Origin: JAGOUA01 sp964428975
GTDB taxonomy: Bacteria > Patescibacteriota > Patescibacteriia > 2-12-FULL-60-25
Length of the DNA: 64,000 bases
Assembly: GCA_964428975.1 (NCBI GenBank)
Contig: CAYSAI010000001.1
Location: 62,001-126,000, forward strand
Direction of reading: 5' to 3'
Shown here one piece after another: positions 33,047-41,590 of this stretch. Positions within the stretch are counted from its first letter, which is position 1, and every line of letters begins with the position of its first letter. The notes below the pieces were generated by a model. The model saw nothing but the letters and a program-made list of their open reading frames with translations. It was not told the DNA's origin and ran no database searches. Both the position numbers and the translations under genes were made by a program.

Positions 33047-33460
33047 ATGATTGATTCTCCGATAGTTCTCACCCCTTTTCGAGATGCGCTCGCCTCTCTT
33101 CAAGAGGCGCTCCGCGAGCCGACCGAATCCTGTACGCACGTACAGCAGCAGATGTTTCGTGATTCGATTTTACAGCGGTTTGAATACACGTACGAGCTTG
33201 CGTGGCGAAGTATCAAGCGCTGTCTTGAACAGGAGCTTCATGAATCACTGGATGCCGTCGGTCGACGAGATTTGTTTCGAAGAGCCTTTGAATTCGGGTT
33301 AGTCAGTGATCCGGAAGTATGGTTTAGTTATCAAGAATCGCGCAATAAAACGTCTCATGCCTACGACCAGCACATCGCTTTGGAAGCTATTGCCGCCGTA
33401 CCTGCGTTTGCGCGTGATGCAGAGCAGCTTTTTGCGCGTCTCGAACAACGGTATGGTTAA
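33047..33460 (+). CDS. HepT-like HEPN protein (HI0074 type)
   Basis: 137-aa helical protein of the nucleotidyltransferase-substrate-binding (HI0074) branch of HEPN. The motif RX4HXY is seen as RNKTSHAY near residue 104. It precedes its MNT partner, the reverse of the mntA-hepT order at 16.7 kb. Toxin-antitoxin function is inferred from the family. Confidence 0.85.
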   Translation: MIDSPIVLTPFRDALASLQEALREPTESCTHVQQQMFRDSILQRFEYTYELAWRSIKRCLEQELHESLDAVGRRDLFRRAFEFGLVSDPEVWFSYQESRNKTSHAYDQHIALEAIAAVPAFARDAEQLFARLEQRYG

Positions 33461-33758
33461 CATGCATCCAGAGCATTTTGTCATCCTACAAACGATCTTA
33501 CAAGAACATGTGCCAGAACGCACCGTGTGGCTTTTTGGTTCGCGCGCCACAGATCATGCACGCCCAACGTCTGATGCTGACCTCGCGATCTTGGGCGATG
33601 TTCCGCTTCCTCTTCTTCAATACGCCCACTTGCGAGCTGCTTTTGAAGAATCCTCCCTCCCGTTTCGCGTTGATATTGTTGATTGGGCTTCTACGAGCCC
33701 CGAGTTCCGATCAGTGATCGAGCGTGCGCATCTTATACTCCAAGAAGCAGCCCCCTGA
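33453..33758 (+). CDS. minimal nucleotidyltransferase (HI0073 type)
   Basis: 101 aa. The motif GSX10DXD is intact (GSRATDHARPTSDAD) and the third acid follows in VDIVDW. ATG 33453 overlaps the end of the HEPN gene by 8 nt; ATG 33462, three codons later, is an alternative start. Probably AMPylates and silences the adjacent HEPN RNase. Confidence 0.85.
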   Translation: MVNMHPEHFVILQTILQEHVPERTVWLFGSRATDHARPTSDADLAILGDVPLPLLQYAHLRAAFEESSLPFRVDIVDWASTSPEFRSVIERAHLILQEAAP

Positions 33759-33766
33759 TTTTTCCT

Positions 33767-34939
33767 ATGCCCTTCCTCGCCACTCCCGGTTCTTCCCCTG
33801 CCCTCTCTTCTGCCGAAGCGATCGCGCGTCTTCCTGATGCGGGCTGGCGTACGCTTGGACCGTGTTTTCTCGCAGAGACGTTGCCCGAAAACGCTCTCAA
33901 TGAGCTGTCTGGATGCACGAAAATAGGGAGCGTGATTTTTTCCCTCCCAACGCAACAATGCACCGCGAAACTTCTTGCAGAATGGATCCACGCGCATCCT
34001 CACGGAGAAGATACGTCCGCTGCGAAGGGCAAACTCACCTTCTCACTCACGTGGCATGGCGCATCCCCTCTTGGACGACGCCTCCCTATCGAGCTCAAAC
34101 ACGCCCTGAAAGCGACGGGTCGAAGCGTTCGTTGGTTTGAAAACGATGGCAATGTCTCACCCGCCGCGATCGCGAAACTTGATTTGATTCATGAAGGGTA
34201 TGATTTTACCATCATCGAAGAAGGAACGACGTGCTGGGTCGCGGTAACGGATGCCGTACAAGATGCCGATCTTTGGACGAAGTTTGATATGGAACGACCT
34301 CGTCGCAACGCGAAAAACGGCATGACACCGCCAAAACTCGCCAGCATTATGACGCATCTTGCAGGACATCCGAAAAGCCTCCTCGACCCGTTCTGCGGAA
34401 GCGGAACTATCCTCGCTACGGCCGCTATGGCGGGTGTATCACACGTGTACGGCTCGGATATTTCGGCGAATATTATCGCAGATGCGAAACAAAACCTCGC
34501 ATGGGCGGGGGCAGAATCGCTCGTACCAGCATCTGCCGATATCGATCTCACCGTGGCGGATGCGTGTAAACCTCTTCCTTTGGAAGCGAATTCGATCGAC
34601 GCGATCGTAACGGAGGGCTATCTTGGTACTCCGCTTCAAGGCAATGAAGAGCAGGGCGAACTTGAACGCGAAGCACAGGGCGTGCGCGAAATCTGGGAAG
34701 CGGCACTTCCGCATCTCTATCATGTACTCAAAAAAGAGGGTGTGGTGATCGCTTCTTGGCCAAGCTACAGAACGCCGTTCGGACAAGCGCGCGTGGACAT
34801 TCCTCCCCTACGTTTGCGCGACTTAGGCTTTCTTCTCGAACCGTTTGTATTGGTGAATGGCACACATAAACAAGACTTGATTTACGTCCGCCAAGGACAA
34901 AGCATCGCGCGCCGCATCGTGAAACTGAGGAAGAGTTAG
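33767..34939 (+). CDS. Trm11/UPF0020-like RNA or DNA methyltransferase
   Basis: 390-aa class I SAM methyltransferase from ATG 33767. An N-terminal, THUMP-like region (about 1-185) is followed by the Rossmann domain with SAM motif LLDPFCGSGTILATAAMAG. The catalytic motif IV, usually DPPYG or TEPYLG in this group, reads VTEGYLG, so the proline is lost. Members modify tRNA guanosines (m2G10) or DNA; the substrate here is not evident. Its stop overlaps the convergent ferredoxin stop by 4 nt (TTAG). Confidence 0.85.
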   Translation: MPFLATPGSSPALSSAEAIARLPDAGWRTLGPCFLAETLPENALNELSGCTKIGSVIFSLPTQQCTAKLLAEWIHAHPHGEDTSAAKGKLTFSLTWHGASPLGRRLPIELKHALKATGRSVRWFENDGNVSPAAIAKLDLIHEGYDFTIIEEGTTCWVAVTDAVQDADLWTKFDMERPRRNAKNGMTPPKLASIMTHLAGHPKSLLDPFCGSGTILATAAMAGVSHVYGSDISANIIADAKQNLAWAGAESLVPASADIDLTVADACKPLPLEANSIDAIVTEGYLGTPLQGNEEQGELEREAQGVREIWEAALPHLYHVLKKEGVVIASWPSYRTPFGQARVDIPPLRLRDLGFLLEPFVLVNGTHKQDLIYVRQGQSIARRIVKLRKS

Positions 34940-35235
34940 GGATAAATCTGATTCCCGTCCTCGTCATGAAGAATAATCGCTTGTACAGGACACGCTTGCG
35001 CAGCGAGTAAAATCGTTTCTGCATCTGCGCCGTGTTGATCAACGACAAAGGCTTTATTTTCATCATCCAGCTGGAATACTCCCGGAGCAACCGTCACGCA
35101 CGGCGCAGCGCCGATGCAAATATCTCGATCAACGTAGATTTTCGCGATCTTGAGCGGCTTTTTTTCAGAAGGTTCAGCAGCGGGTACAATGGGAAGCGGT
35201 GGGACGACCGGCTGCGTGGAGTTTGGAGACATCAT
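34936..35235 (-). CDS. ferredoxin, probably [3Fe-4S] or altered cluster
   Basis: 99 aa. After a proline-rich 30-residue N-terminus the ferredoxin motif is C40-x2-A43-x2-C46 with C82-P later. The central cysteine of the usual CxxCxxC is alanine, a pattern that in other small ferredoxins gives a [3Fe-4S] cluster. It is the last gene of iscS-iscU-fdx, so it may supply electrons for Fe-S assembly. Confidence 0.85.
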   Translation of the reverse strand: MMSPNSTQPVVPPLPIVPAAEPSEKKPLKIAKIYVDRDICIGAAPCVTVAPGVFQLDDENKAFVVDQHGADAETILLAAQACPVQAIILHDEDGNQIYP

Positions 35236-35243
35236 AGAAAGGA

Positions 35244-35888
35244 TTATGCCCCAAAATACTTATCCGTGTAAAAACGCAGCAGTTGCTCGACCTCTGGAAT
35301 GCACGAGGGGTCGCCTGTACCGACTTTTGTCCGTTTCTGGAGATCCTCAAGTGTTCGCGCGCCTTCGAGGACCGCTTCTTCAATATCGTGGTCCGTCACT
35401 TTCAAAACTTTATCAATAATACGCCCTTGCTCAACGATAATTTTCTCATTCTGCTCTGTTTTTCGAAAGAAATCATTAATAGCCGAACGGAGCGCCTTAT
35501 CACCCAGCACAGAACAGTGCACTTTGCGTGCAGGAAGCCCGCCGAGTCGCGTCATAATGTCTTGCGGACGCAGCTTGAGCGCTTCTTCGACGAGCAAGCC
35601 CTCGTTTTCCGTCACCATCACGGAGAGCATCGAGGTTGAAGCGATCGCCGAAGCGCATCCGAACGTTTTCCATTTGAAATCTTTGATACGATCGCCGTTT
35701 GGTGCGCGTTCGATCGTGAGCCACACCTTCATCGCATCGCCGCACGCAGGCGAACCAACCATACCCATGTACGAATTCGGCACACCTTCCTCGCTATCAA
35801 GAAAGTTTTTTGGATGAAAGAAGTGTTCTTTGACCTCATCCGTGTAGAACCAGCCCTCACTTTTTTTCTTCGCAATCACGTCAGACAT
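35244..35888 (-). CDS. iscU: IscU/NifU-like Fe-S scaffold with degenerate C-terminal domain
   Basis: 214 aa. Residues 15-150 form an IscU scaffold with the three cluster cysteines C49 (SPACGDAM, with D51), C78 (FGCASAIAS) and C125 (KVHCSVLGD). The C-terminal ~50 residues (EGARTLEDLQKRTKVGTG) match the BFD-like [2Fe-2S] domain of NifU, but only C196 of its four cysteines remains; the first pair is replaced by TDHD. It is placed 3 nt after iscS and 8 nt before the ferredoxin gene. Confidence 0.93.
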   Translation of the reverse strand: MSDVIAKKKSEGWFYTDEVKEHFFHPKNFLDSEEGVPNSYMGMVGSPACGDAMKVWLTIERAPNGDRIKDFKWKTFGCASAIASTSMLSVMVTENEGLLVEEALKLRPQDIMTRLGGLPARKVHCSVLGDKALRSAINDFFRKTEQNEKIIVEQGRIIDKVLKVTDHDIEEAVLEGARTLEDLQKRTKVGTGDPSCIPEVEQLLRFYTDKYFGA

Positions 35889-35891
35889 ATA

Positions 35892-37118
35892 TTAAACAAA
35901 ATATTTCATATCAAGATTAACGGGGCTCATTACGCGCAAACGCTCTACAATCGCGGGCATGATGCGTATTGTGTGCTCCACATCTTCACGTGTGGTCATG
36001 TGGCCAAGCGTGAAGCGCAGCGAGCCATGCGCCGCCTCATACGAAAGGCCGATCCCAAGAATCACGTGCGATGGATCGAGCGACGCCGAAGCGCACGCCG
36101 AACCCGTCGATACCATCACCCCTTGCGCGTCGAGATAGAGCGCGGCCGCCTCCCCCTCAATATCCATAAAACTGATGTTCACGTTGTTCGGCAAACGTTC
36201 ATGCGCGTGGCCGTTCAAGCGCGTTTTCGGAATGTGGAGAAGCCCCTCAATGAGACGGTTCCGTAGAGCGATCAGCCGCGCGTTTTCCGTTTCTCGTTCT
36301 GCTTGCGCGAGCTCGAACGCTTTTGCGAGCCCCACAATTCCTGGAACATTTTCCGTGCCTGAACGAAGATTTCGCTCTTGCCCTCCTCCGCGTACAAGTG
36401 GTTCAATCTTCACTCCGCGTCGCAAGAATAAACATCCAACACCCTTTGGTCCGTAGATTTTCGAACCGTTCATCGTGAGAAGATCCACATGCGAACGTTC
36501 CATGTTGAGATCACAGGCACCCGCCGCCTGACACGCATCGCTATGGAAGAATGGCCACGGCGTTTTCTGCTCTTTTCGCCAAGCGAGAAGCACACGCCCA
36601 ATGTCTGCTATCGGTTCAATCGTTCCTATTTCGTTGTTCGCCCACATGATCGAGACAAGAATCGTGTTCGGCTTGAGAGCGGCGCGCACCGTCTCTGGAG
36701 CGACGAGCCCATCTCGATCAACAGTGAGCTGCGTGAGCTCGATCTCGCCCTTCTTTTCGAGATGGAGGAGCGGTTCAAGCACTGCAGGATGCTCAATGGG
36801 GAGCGTGATCACATGCGGCTTCGTTCCTGCGCCACACCGTTCTTCCACCTGTATTTTCAGGGCGCGGATTAAACCCACTACCGCAAGATTATTTGATTCT
36901 GTCCCGCCAGAGGTGAAAAGTACCTCTTCTTCATGTGCGGCAAGAAGCTTCGCGATAGTGTGTCGCGCTTCCATAACAGCCTCTTTCGCACGCAAACCCA
37001 CCGTATGAAAGGACGAAGGATTGCCTGCAGTATCACAAAAAAATGGCATCATTGCCTCGAGAACACGCGGGTCAACGAAAGCCGTCGCCGCATGGTCCAT
37101 ATAGACGATACGCTCCAT
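35892..37118 (-). CDS. iscS: cysteine desulfurase IscS/NifS
   Basis: 408-aa PLP enzyme from ATG 37118 (MERIVYMDHAATAFVD). It takes sulfur from cysteine for Fe-S clusters and tRNA thiolation. PLP lysine K220 in MNGSKIYGPKG; catalytic cysteine C342 in STGSACASAS; conserved TESNN and HSDACQA. First gene of iscS-iscU-ferredoxin; tight spacing points to a single operon. Confidence 0.96.
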   Translation of the reverse strand: MERIVYMDHAATAFVDPRVLEAMMPFFCDTAGNPSSFHTVGLRAKEAVMEARHTIAKLLAAHEEEVLFTSGGTESNNLAVVGLIRALKIQVEERCGAGTKPHVITLPIEHPAVLEPLLHLEKKGEIELTQLTVDRDGLVAPETVRAALKPNTILVSIMWANNEIGTIEPIADIGRVLLAWRKEQKTPWPFFHSDACQAAGACDLNMERSHVDLLTMNGSKIYGPKGVGCLFLRRGVKIEPLVRGGGQERNLRSGTENVPGIVGLAKAFELAQAERETENARLIALRNRLIEGLLHIPKTRLNGHAHERLPNNVNISFMDIEGEAAALYLDAQGVMVSTGSACASASLDPSHVILGIGLSYEAAHGSLRFTLGHMTTREDVEHTIRIMPAIVERLRVMSPVNLDMKYFV

Positions 37119-37159
37119 GAAAGAAGTGTACCTGCGCAAGAGAAAAAGGCAAGCGGTAT

Positions 37160-37882
37160 TCAAGCCGCAAGATTTCGTCTTTTTGGAAGGTTTTGTTTAT
37201 ACAGGATGGTGAATTGCGCGAGCTCTTGATCTGAGAGCCGATCAAGACGAAAGAGAAGATCCGTCACCAAAAGAACCCCAGCCGTCGTAACCCCAACACT
37301 GAAGTAGGTGAGGCCCGCGTGTTGTCGACTGAGAATAAGAAGAATGATGACGATCGCGGCATACGTACCCATCACGAGCCAGCTGTACCAAGAAAGACCT
37401 CCTACGAGGGCTTGTTCTATACGCTGGCGTTCGATCGAGAGGTCGCGCGTGGTTTGCAAGAGGTCATTCCAAAGCTGCTCCTCGCGTTTATTCTTGGTTT
37501 TACAGCTATAGATAAGATGAGTGATGTGACGAAACAGTTTGTTCGTTTCTTGATGCTGAACGAAATTTGCGGCCAAAGTTTGGTGATACTGTTCAAGAGC
37601 CTTATGAAGCTGTTTTTGCCATACGACGTCGGACACGAATTCACTCAAGTGATGAACACGACGCAAACGAGCAAGTTCGTTGGCCACGTTCGTAGAGAGA
37701 GTTTGTTTCCGTTCGAGCGCTCGATTGGTAAGAAAACCTATGAGGAACGAAAAGATAAGGAGTACGTGAATGATGCTGTCGGTCGGATCAGCAATAGAGA
37801 GAATCGGAAACGCGAAAACAAGAGCGAATGAAGCGGCAAATATCAGTAAAAAGCGTGGGATATCGCCTGAAGCGTAAAGCAT
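37160..37882 (-). CDS. membrane protein, DUF4239-like
   Basis: 240 aa from ATG 37882. Two membrane helices near the N-terminus (FLLIFAASFALVFAF, IIHVLLIFSFLIGFLTN) and two near the C-terminus (LVMGTYAAIVIILLIL, FSVGVTTAGVLLVTDLLF) surround a ~100-residue helical cytoplasmic domain. This layout resembles bestrophin-like/DUF4239 proteins. Promoter TGCTACACT lies 8 nt upstream; no Shine-Dalgarno. Confidence 0.75.
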   Translation of the reverse strand: MLYASGDIPRFLLIFAASFALVFAFPILSIADPTDSIIHVLLIFSFLIGFLTNRALERKQTLSTNVANELARLRRVHHLSEFVSDVVWQKQLHKALEQYHQTLAANFVQHQETNKLFRHITHLIYSCKTKNKREEQLWNDLLQTTRDLSIERQRIEQALVGGLSWYSWLVMGTYAAIVIILLILSRQHAGLTYFSVGVTTAGVLLVTDLLFRLDRLSDQELAQFTILYKQNLPKRRNLAA

Positions 37883-37890
37883 GCTCTTGT

Positions 37891-37899
37891 AGTGTAGCA
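37891..37899 (-). promoter_or_regulatory. extended -10 box (TGCTACACT)
   Basis: Minus-strand extended -10 element 8 nt before ATG 37882. Confidence 0.55.
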
Positions 37900-37915
37900 C
37901 TAAATGATCGTCAAA

Positions 37916-37958
37916 TAAAAACATCCTCCGTGCTGGTGGGGCGTGGGAGGGATGTTGT
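37916..37958 (-). terminator. terminator of the ECF sigma operon
   Basis: On the minus strand AACATCCCTCC and GGAGGATGTT form a stem around a C-rich loop, followed by TTTTATTT. Confidence 0.65.
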
Positions 37959-37969
37959 GTTCGTTTTCT

Positions 37970-38467
37970 TTATCGAGCGTCTTGATGACGTTCGGACCGT
38001 TCACGAAATTGGCCGAACTGTTCTCTGCGCTCGCCTCGACGCTCGTCGCGACGTTCATCGCGTCCTTCATGACGAATAGCCTTCCGCTGACGATGCATGC
38101 CGCGTCCAAGACCCGGTTGTTCTTTGATGAGCGCCTTGATCTGCTCTTGGAATACCCCTCGATCTGCCTCAGGAAGCTTCATGACTTCCTGACGAAACGT
38201 TTTCATCGCTGTACGAAGCGCTTCGTGATCAGTCTTGATGGTTTCACGCGGCAAGGCTGGCTCGACTTTGAGATCAGCTGCGAGCTTTGCATGCGCTGCT
38301 TTGAGAGCCTCAAACGCTTTTTGTACAATCAGTTTTTGCGCAGCCACTTGATCAGGCGCTACCACCGCGGGCGGCGTACCTGTATGCGCAAACGCGCTTC
38401 CTACAATCCCCGTGAAGGCGATCGGCACACTGAGCATTCCCGCGAATAGCGATTGTTTGAAAGACAT
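37970..38467 (-). CDS. exported protein with basic/acidic repeat tail
   Basis: 165 aa from ATG 38467. Signal peptide MSFKQSLFAGMLSVPIAF ending around SAFAHTG, a helical body (QKLIVQKAFEALKAAHAKL, RTAMKTFRQEVMKLP), and a tail of R/E/D repeats (DERRDERRGERREQF). Size, export and helical body recall Spy/CpxP-type periplasmic sensors, but no LTxxQ motif is present, so the match is only architectural. Third gene after an ECF sigma factor and a membrane partner. Confidence 0.7.
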   Translation of the reverse strand: MSFKQSLFAGMLSVPIAFTGIVGSAFAHTGTPPAVVAPDQVAAQKLIVQKAFEALKAAHAKLAADLKVEPALPRETIKTDHEALRTAMKTFRQEVMKLPEADRGVFQEQIKALIKEQPGLGRGMHRQRKAIRHEGRDERRDERRGERREQFGQFRERSERHQDAR

Positions 38468-38535
38468 AGAGAGAGATGGAAGTATGAAGGAATTATGATC
38501 GAGAGCGTACGACCCTCTGGTTCCTAATACGCGCC

Positions 38536-39255
38536 TCACGGACGGCTTCTTTCAAACGGAGCTAAACGCTTCCTCCACGGACGCGCTTCGAGCAAGACAA
38601 GATCTCCTTCGTTCGTTGATGTGCACACCGTTCGAATGGGTATACCAACATCAATCACACGAAATGGAAGCAATCGCGAGCTGGTCGCAACGCTAATACG
38701 CCATTCATTTCCTCCACGCCCTGTGAGAATAAACCCCTGTGAAGAGGTCGCGGACACGATTCCCACATACCTTCCCGCTTGTGGTCGATGCCACGCAAGC
38801 GCCGGATCAGGAAAAAGCTCCCTATAAGCAGGAACCGCTCGACCAAGCGCTGTATGCGGAGCCTCCTCTAATCCAACAGCGTACACACCCATACCAACCG
38901 CCATACTCGCCATCATCACGAGGAGGAGGACCATGCCCGTTTCATAACGATAGCCGCGAGGCAACGCACGCACGTCTATAAGGGTAAGACAGGCAAAAAG
39001 AAGGAACGCTCCAATCCATACGAGCGGTATGATATGCATATTTTCCAGCATATTCATGGATACGACTTCGCGCCACTCCTGTTCACGCGCAAAAAAGAGA
39101 ATCGTCGCAAAAGCCGTACCGCCCGCGATCACCATCACACCCGCGAGACCGTACCACAACCCTCGCCGCACGAGCACCACGAAACGCGAACGAGGAGCGA
39201 TGTGTTCGCTCTCGATGCGGGCAAGAATGTCTTGCGAAAAATCGTGGGTGTTCAT
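38536..39255 (-). CDS. membrane protein coupled to ECF sigma factor, putative anti-sigma
   Basis: 239 aa. A short cytoplasmic N-terminus (HDFSQDILARIESEHIAPRS) precedes three hydrophobic helices (WYGLAGVMVIAGGTAFATIL, IPLVWIGAFLLFACLTL, GMVLLLVMMASMAVGMGVYA), then a C-terminal soluble domain of about 100 residues. Its ATG 39255 overlaps the sigma-factor stop as ATGA. This gene order and topology suggest an anti-sigma factor, though no ZAS-type HxxxCxxC motif is present. Confidence 0.7.
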   Translation of the reverse strand: MNTHDFSQDILARIESEHIAPRSRFVVLVRRGLWYGLAGVMVIAGGTAFATILFFAREQEWREVVSMNMLENMHIIPLVWIGAFLLFACLTLIDVRALPRGYRYETGMVLLLVMMASMAVGMGVYAVGLEEAPHTALGRAVPAYRELFPDPALAWHRPQAGRYVGIVSATSSQGFILTGRGGNEWRISVATSSRLLPFRVIDVGIPIRTVCTSTNEGDLVLLEARPWRKRLAPFERSRP

Positions 39256-39818
39256 AGATGAAGGGTATGGAGATGGGGCCTGAGCTGCACTTTTGCTCGA
39301 TTGATGAGCGTCGCAATCGTTCCAGAGGGTTTTTCGAGAATATCCGCGATCTCTTCGTACGAACGCTCTTCAAAAAACCGGAGGATGAGCACGTCGCGAT
39401 ATTTTTGATCAAGCTTTTCCATCGCGGCGAGGAGATGCGAGGCGTTCAAGCCGTGATTGATCCCCTCGAGTACGTCTCGCCCATCGGGAAGCTCTTCGAT
39501 TTTGAGCGCCTCTTCCTCAGTTTGAGCGGCATGCGGACGAATCACGTGTTTGCGAAACCAACTCATGGTTTCGTTATGACAAATACGATAGATCCACGAG
39601 GAAAAAGCGAGAGCCGTGTCGAATTCACGCAAATGCACATACGCTTTGATGAACGTTTCTTGCAGAATATCCTTCGCGTCCTGCTCATATGCACAGCCAA
39701 GGCGGCGTACATAGCGAAGTAAGCGCGATGTATAGCGCTCAACAAGCTCTGCATAGGCCTGCGGTTGTCGCAACGTGTCTGCGACAAGCTCTGCATCTGG
39801 CCGAAGGGACGGTTCCAT
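39252..39818 (-). CDS. ECF-family RNA polymerase sigma factor
   Basis: 188 aa. Sigma-2 region (YVRRLGCAYEQDAKDILQET and ALAFSSWIYRICHNE) and sigma-4 helix-turn-helix (YRDVLILRFFEERSYEEIAD, then SGTIATLINRAKVQLR). No sigma-1 or sigma-3, so it is an extracytoplasmic-function type. Together with the coupled membrane protein and an exported protein it seems to form an envelope-stress module, uncommon in such reduced genomes. Confidence 0.92.
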   Translation of the reverse strand: MEPSLRPDAELVADTLRQPQAYAELVERYTSRLLRYVRRLGCAYEQDAKDILQETFIKAYVHLREFDTALAFSSWIYRICHNETMSWFRKHVIRPHAAQTEEEALKIEELPDGRDVLEGINHGLNASHLLAAMEKLDQKYRDVLILRFFEERSYEEIADILEKPSGTIATLINRAKVQLRPHLHTLHL

Positions 39819-39851
39819 AGCGACTATCTCACTCGTAGTACGCGCCGCACG

Positions 39852-41537
39852 TCAAGATTCTTTCATTACAGGACATGCAACACGATACACGCGATGTTCC
39901 GAGGCAGGCGCCTCAATACGCGTCGTGAATGGACGTAGGCGCGCATCAATTCCCTGACGCGGATCCCACGCAAGCGGAATCGCGATAAACCCTTCAGGCA
40001 CTCGCGAGAATGCACATGCTTCACGAAGCGTGTTCCTGACATTTTCTGGTTGCCACAAACGTAAATAATACTGGTACAGCTCACCACCCGTCGGAATGGC
40101 GTAGGGATAGCGCGAGCCTTTCTCTGTAAGAAGCTCTCGTTCAAAGCCAAAGCCTCGCAAGGCCGCCGCCGATACCATCTGCGACGTAAGCGCGAAATAC
40201 GGACGTCCATTTGCTTCGCGTTCGATCGCTTCGAATACACGAATATCTGTGTCACCTAGACCCGGTGCTGCGCGAAACGCATCTCCATGAGGTGCGTAGG
40301 ACGCATACCACACGAACGTCGCGGATGCAGCAATACAAACCAACATCCAGATCGTAGGGGCGCGATTTATCGCGTTCTTCCCCGACAAGAGCATCCATCG
40401 TTCCATCATCCAAAATAGTCCCGGCAAGAAAAAGAGTGGCAGCGCATACCGTAAGCGGAGCGCAAATTCATACTGTTCAGCAGGAAGAATGTTCGGCAGA
40501 CGCACACCACCCGCAAGCACCATCGCCGCAAGGAACGTGCCAAACGCCGTCGCCATCAACAGACGTCCTCGGTAGGCACGCGCCAGCTCTTGATCTCGCA
40601 GATAGCCCATCGTTCCAAGCGCGATCAGTATCCATGGCCACACGTGTACGCAGCGATAGAGGAGTTCTTCCGCGCCAGACAGGTGTGTATACGGAAACGC
40701 GAAGAGCACACGAACAGCTTCTTCGAAGGAGGCGCGTCCTCCCCAAACGAACGTTCCATCTACGAGAAGCGCTTGGAGAAGGAATAAGCCCACGATACCC
40801 GCACACGTCGCGAACGCAGCGAACACGGGAAGTGTGCGCCGCTCTCGAAGTGCAGCACACATCGCAAGAACGAGAAGCGGTACGGCAAGCAACGGATGCG
40901 TCGCAAGAGCAAACGCGCTCAACGCGAGAAACGTCAGTCGTCGCTCACGCGCCTGCGGCAAAAGCATAATACTCACACCGAGCAGCACATACACAACATG
41001 ATGCGGCACGGTAAATGTGTACGGAAGGAACGGCATCAGAAACAGCGCCAGCCCCGAAACGCGCGGATAGCCCCAGAGCGCAAGCCCTCGTACGAACATC
41101 CATACAGCGAATGCGCTCGCAAGGATTGGCACAAGCGCCTTATCAAGAAGATCAACCGGTAAGCGAGTGATCCATGCAAGAAGAGCGATCAACCCATACT
41201 GTCCCGCATAGAGCGGCGAGGTAAGCTCGATACGCCCGTGCTCCACGAGATAGCGTTCTGCTGCTTGATGAATGAACGGATCGAAGCCAAAACCATGCGC
41301 GTACACGATCCAATTCAGACCGAACGTTCCTAGGGCAACAAGAGCGGTCAACAGGCCAACCATTCGTACGGAACATCTCGTGAGCGCAAACGCATACACC
41401 GAAATCCCAATGGTAAAGATTGGGAGAATAGCGAGAGACAGCGCCTGCCACGGAGAGGTAAGCGGGGCGGAAGTACGCACAAGCCCTACACAGAGCAGAA
41501 GCAAACTCCACACGCCAAGCGTTGCGAAAAACGGCAA
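39852..41537 (-). CDS. multi-pass membrane protein, GT-C glycosyltransferase-like
   Basis: 561 aa with about twelve membrane helices and a C-terminal soluble part of about 130 residues. After the second or third helix comes HGFGFDPFIHQAAERYL, an acidic loop in the place where GT-C enzymes keep their catalytic aspartate. I therefore suggest a lipid-linked sugar transferase, with modest confidence. The first possible start is TTG 41537, which lies inside a terminator hairpin; GTG 41513, eight codons later, is an alternative. Confidence 0.7.
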   Translation of the reverse strand: MPFFATLGVWSLLLLCVGLVRTSAPLTSPWQALSLAILPIFTIGISVYAFALTRCSVRMVGLLTALVALGTFGLNWIVYAHGFGFDPFIHQAAERYLVEHGRIELTSPLYAGQYGLIALLAWITRLPVDLLDKALVPILASAFAVWMFVRGLALWGYPRVSGLALFLMPFLPYTFTVPHHVVYVLLGVSIMLLPQARERRLTFLALSAFALATHPLLAVPLLVLAMCAALRERRTLPVFAAFATCAGIVGLFLLQALLVDGTFVWGGRASFEEAVRVLFAFPYTHLSGAEELLYRCVHVWPWILIALGTMGYLRDQELARAYRGRLLMATAFGTFLAAMVLAGGVRLPNILPAEQYEFALRLRYALPLFFLPGLFWMMERWMLLSGKNAINRAPTIWMLVCIAASATFVWYASYAPHGDAFRAAPGLGDTDIRVFEAIEREANGRPYFALTSQMVSAAALRGFGFERELLTEKGSRYPYAIPTGGELYQYYLRLWQPENVRNTLREACAFSRVPEGFIAIPLAWDPRQGIDARLRPFTTRIEAPASEHRVYRVACPVMKES

Positions 41538-41561
41538 CCGTGCGCCGCACGCGATTGCCGT
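41526..41561 (-). terminator. strong terminator overlapping start of the GT-C-like gene
   Basis: Minus-strand ACGGCAA-TCG-CGTGC-GGC-GCACG-G-TTGCCGT followed by TTTTTC. It should end transcripts from the PGY-repeat gene; the next gene begins within it. Confidence 0.75.
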
Positions 41562-41590
41562 TTCGTGAATCTTTTGAAAGAAAACGTTTT

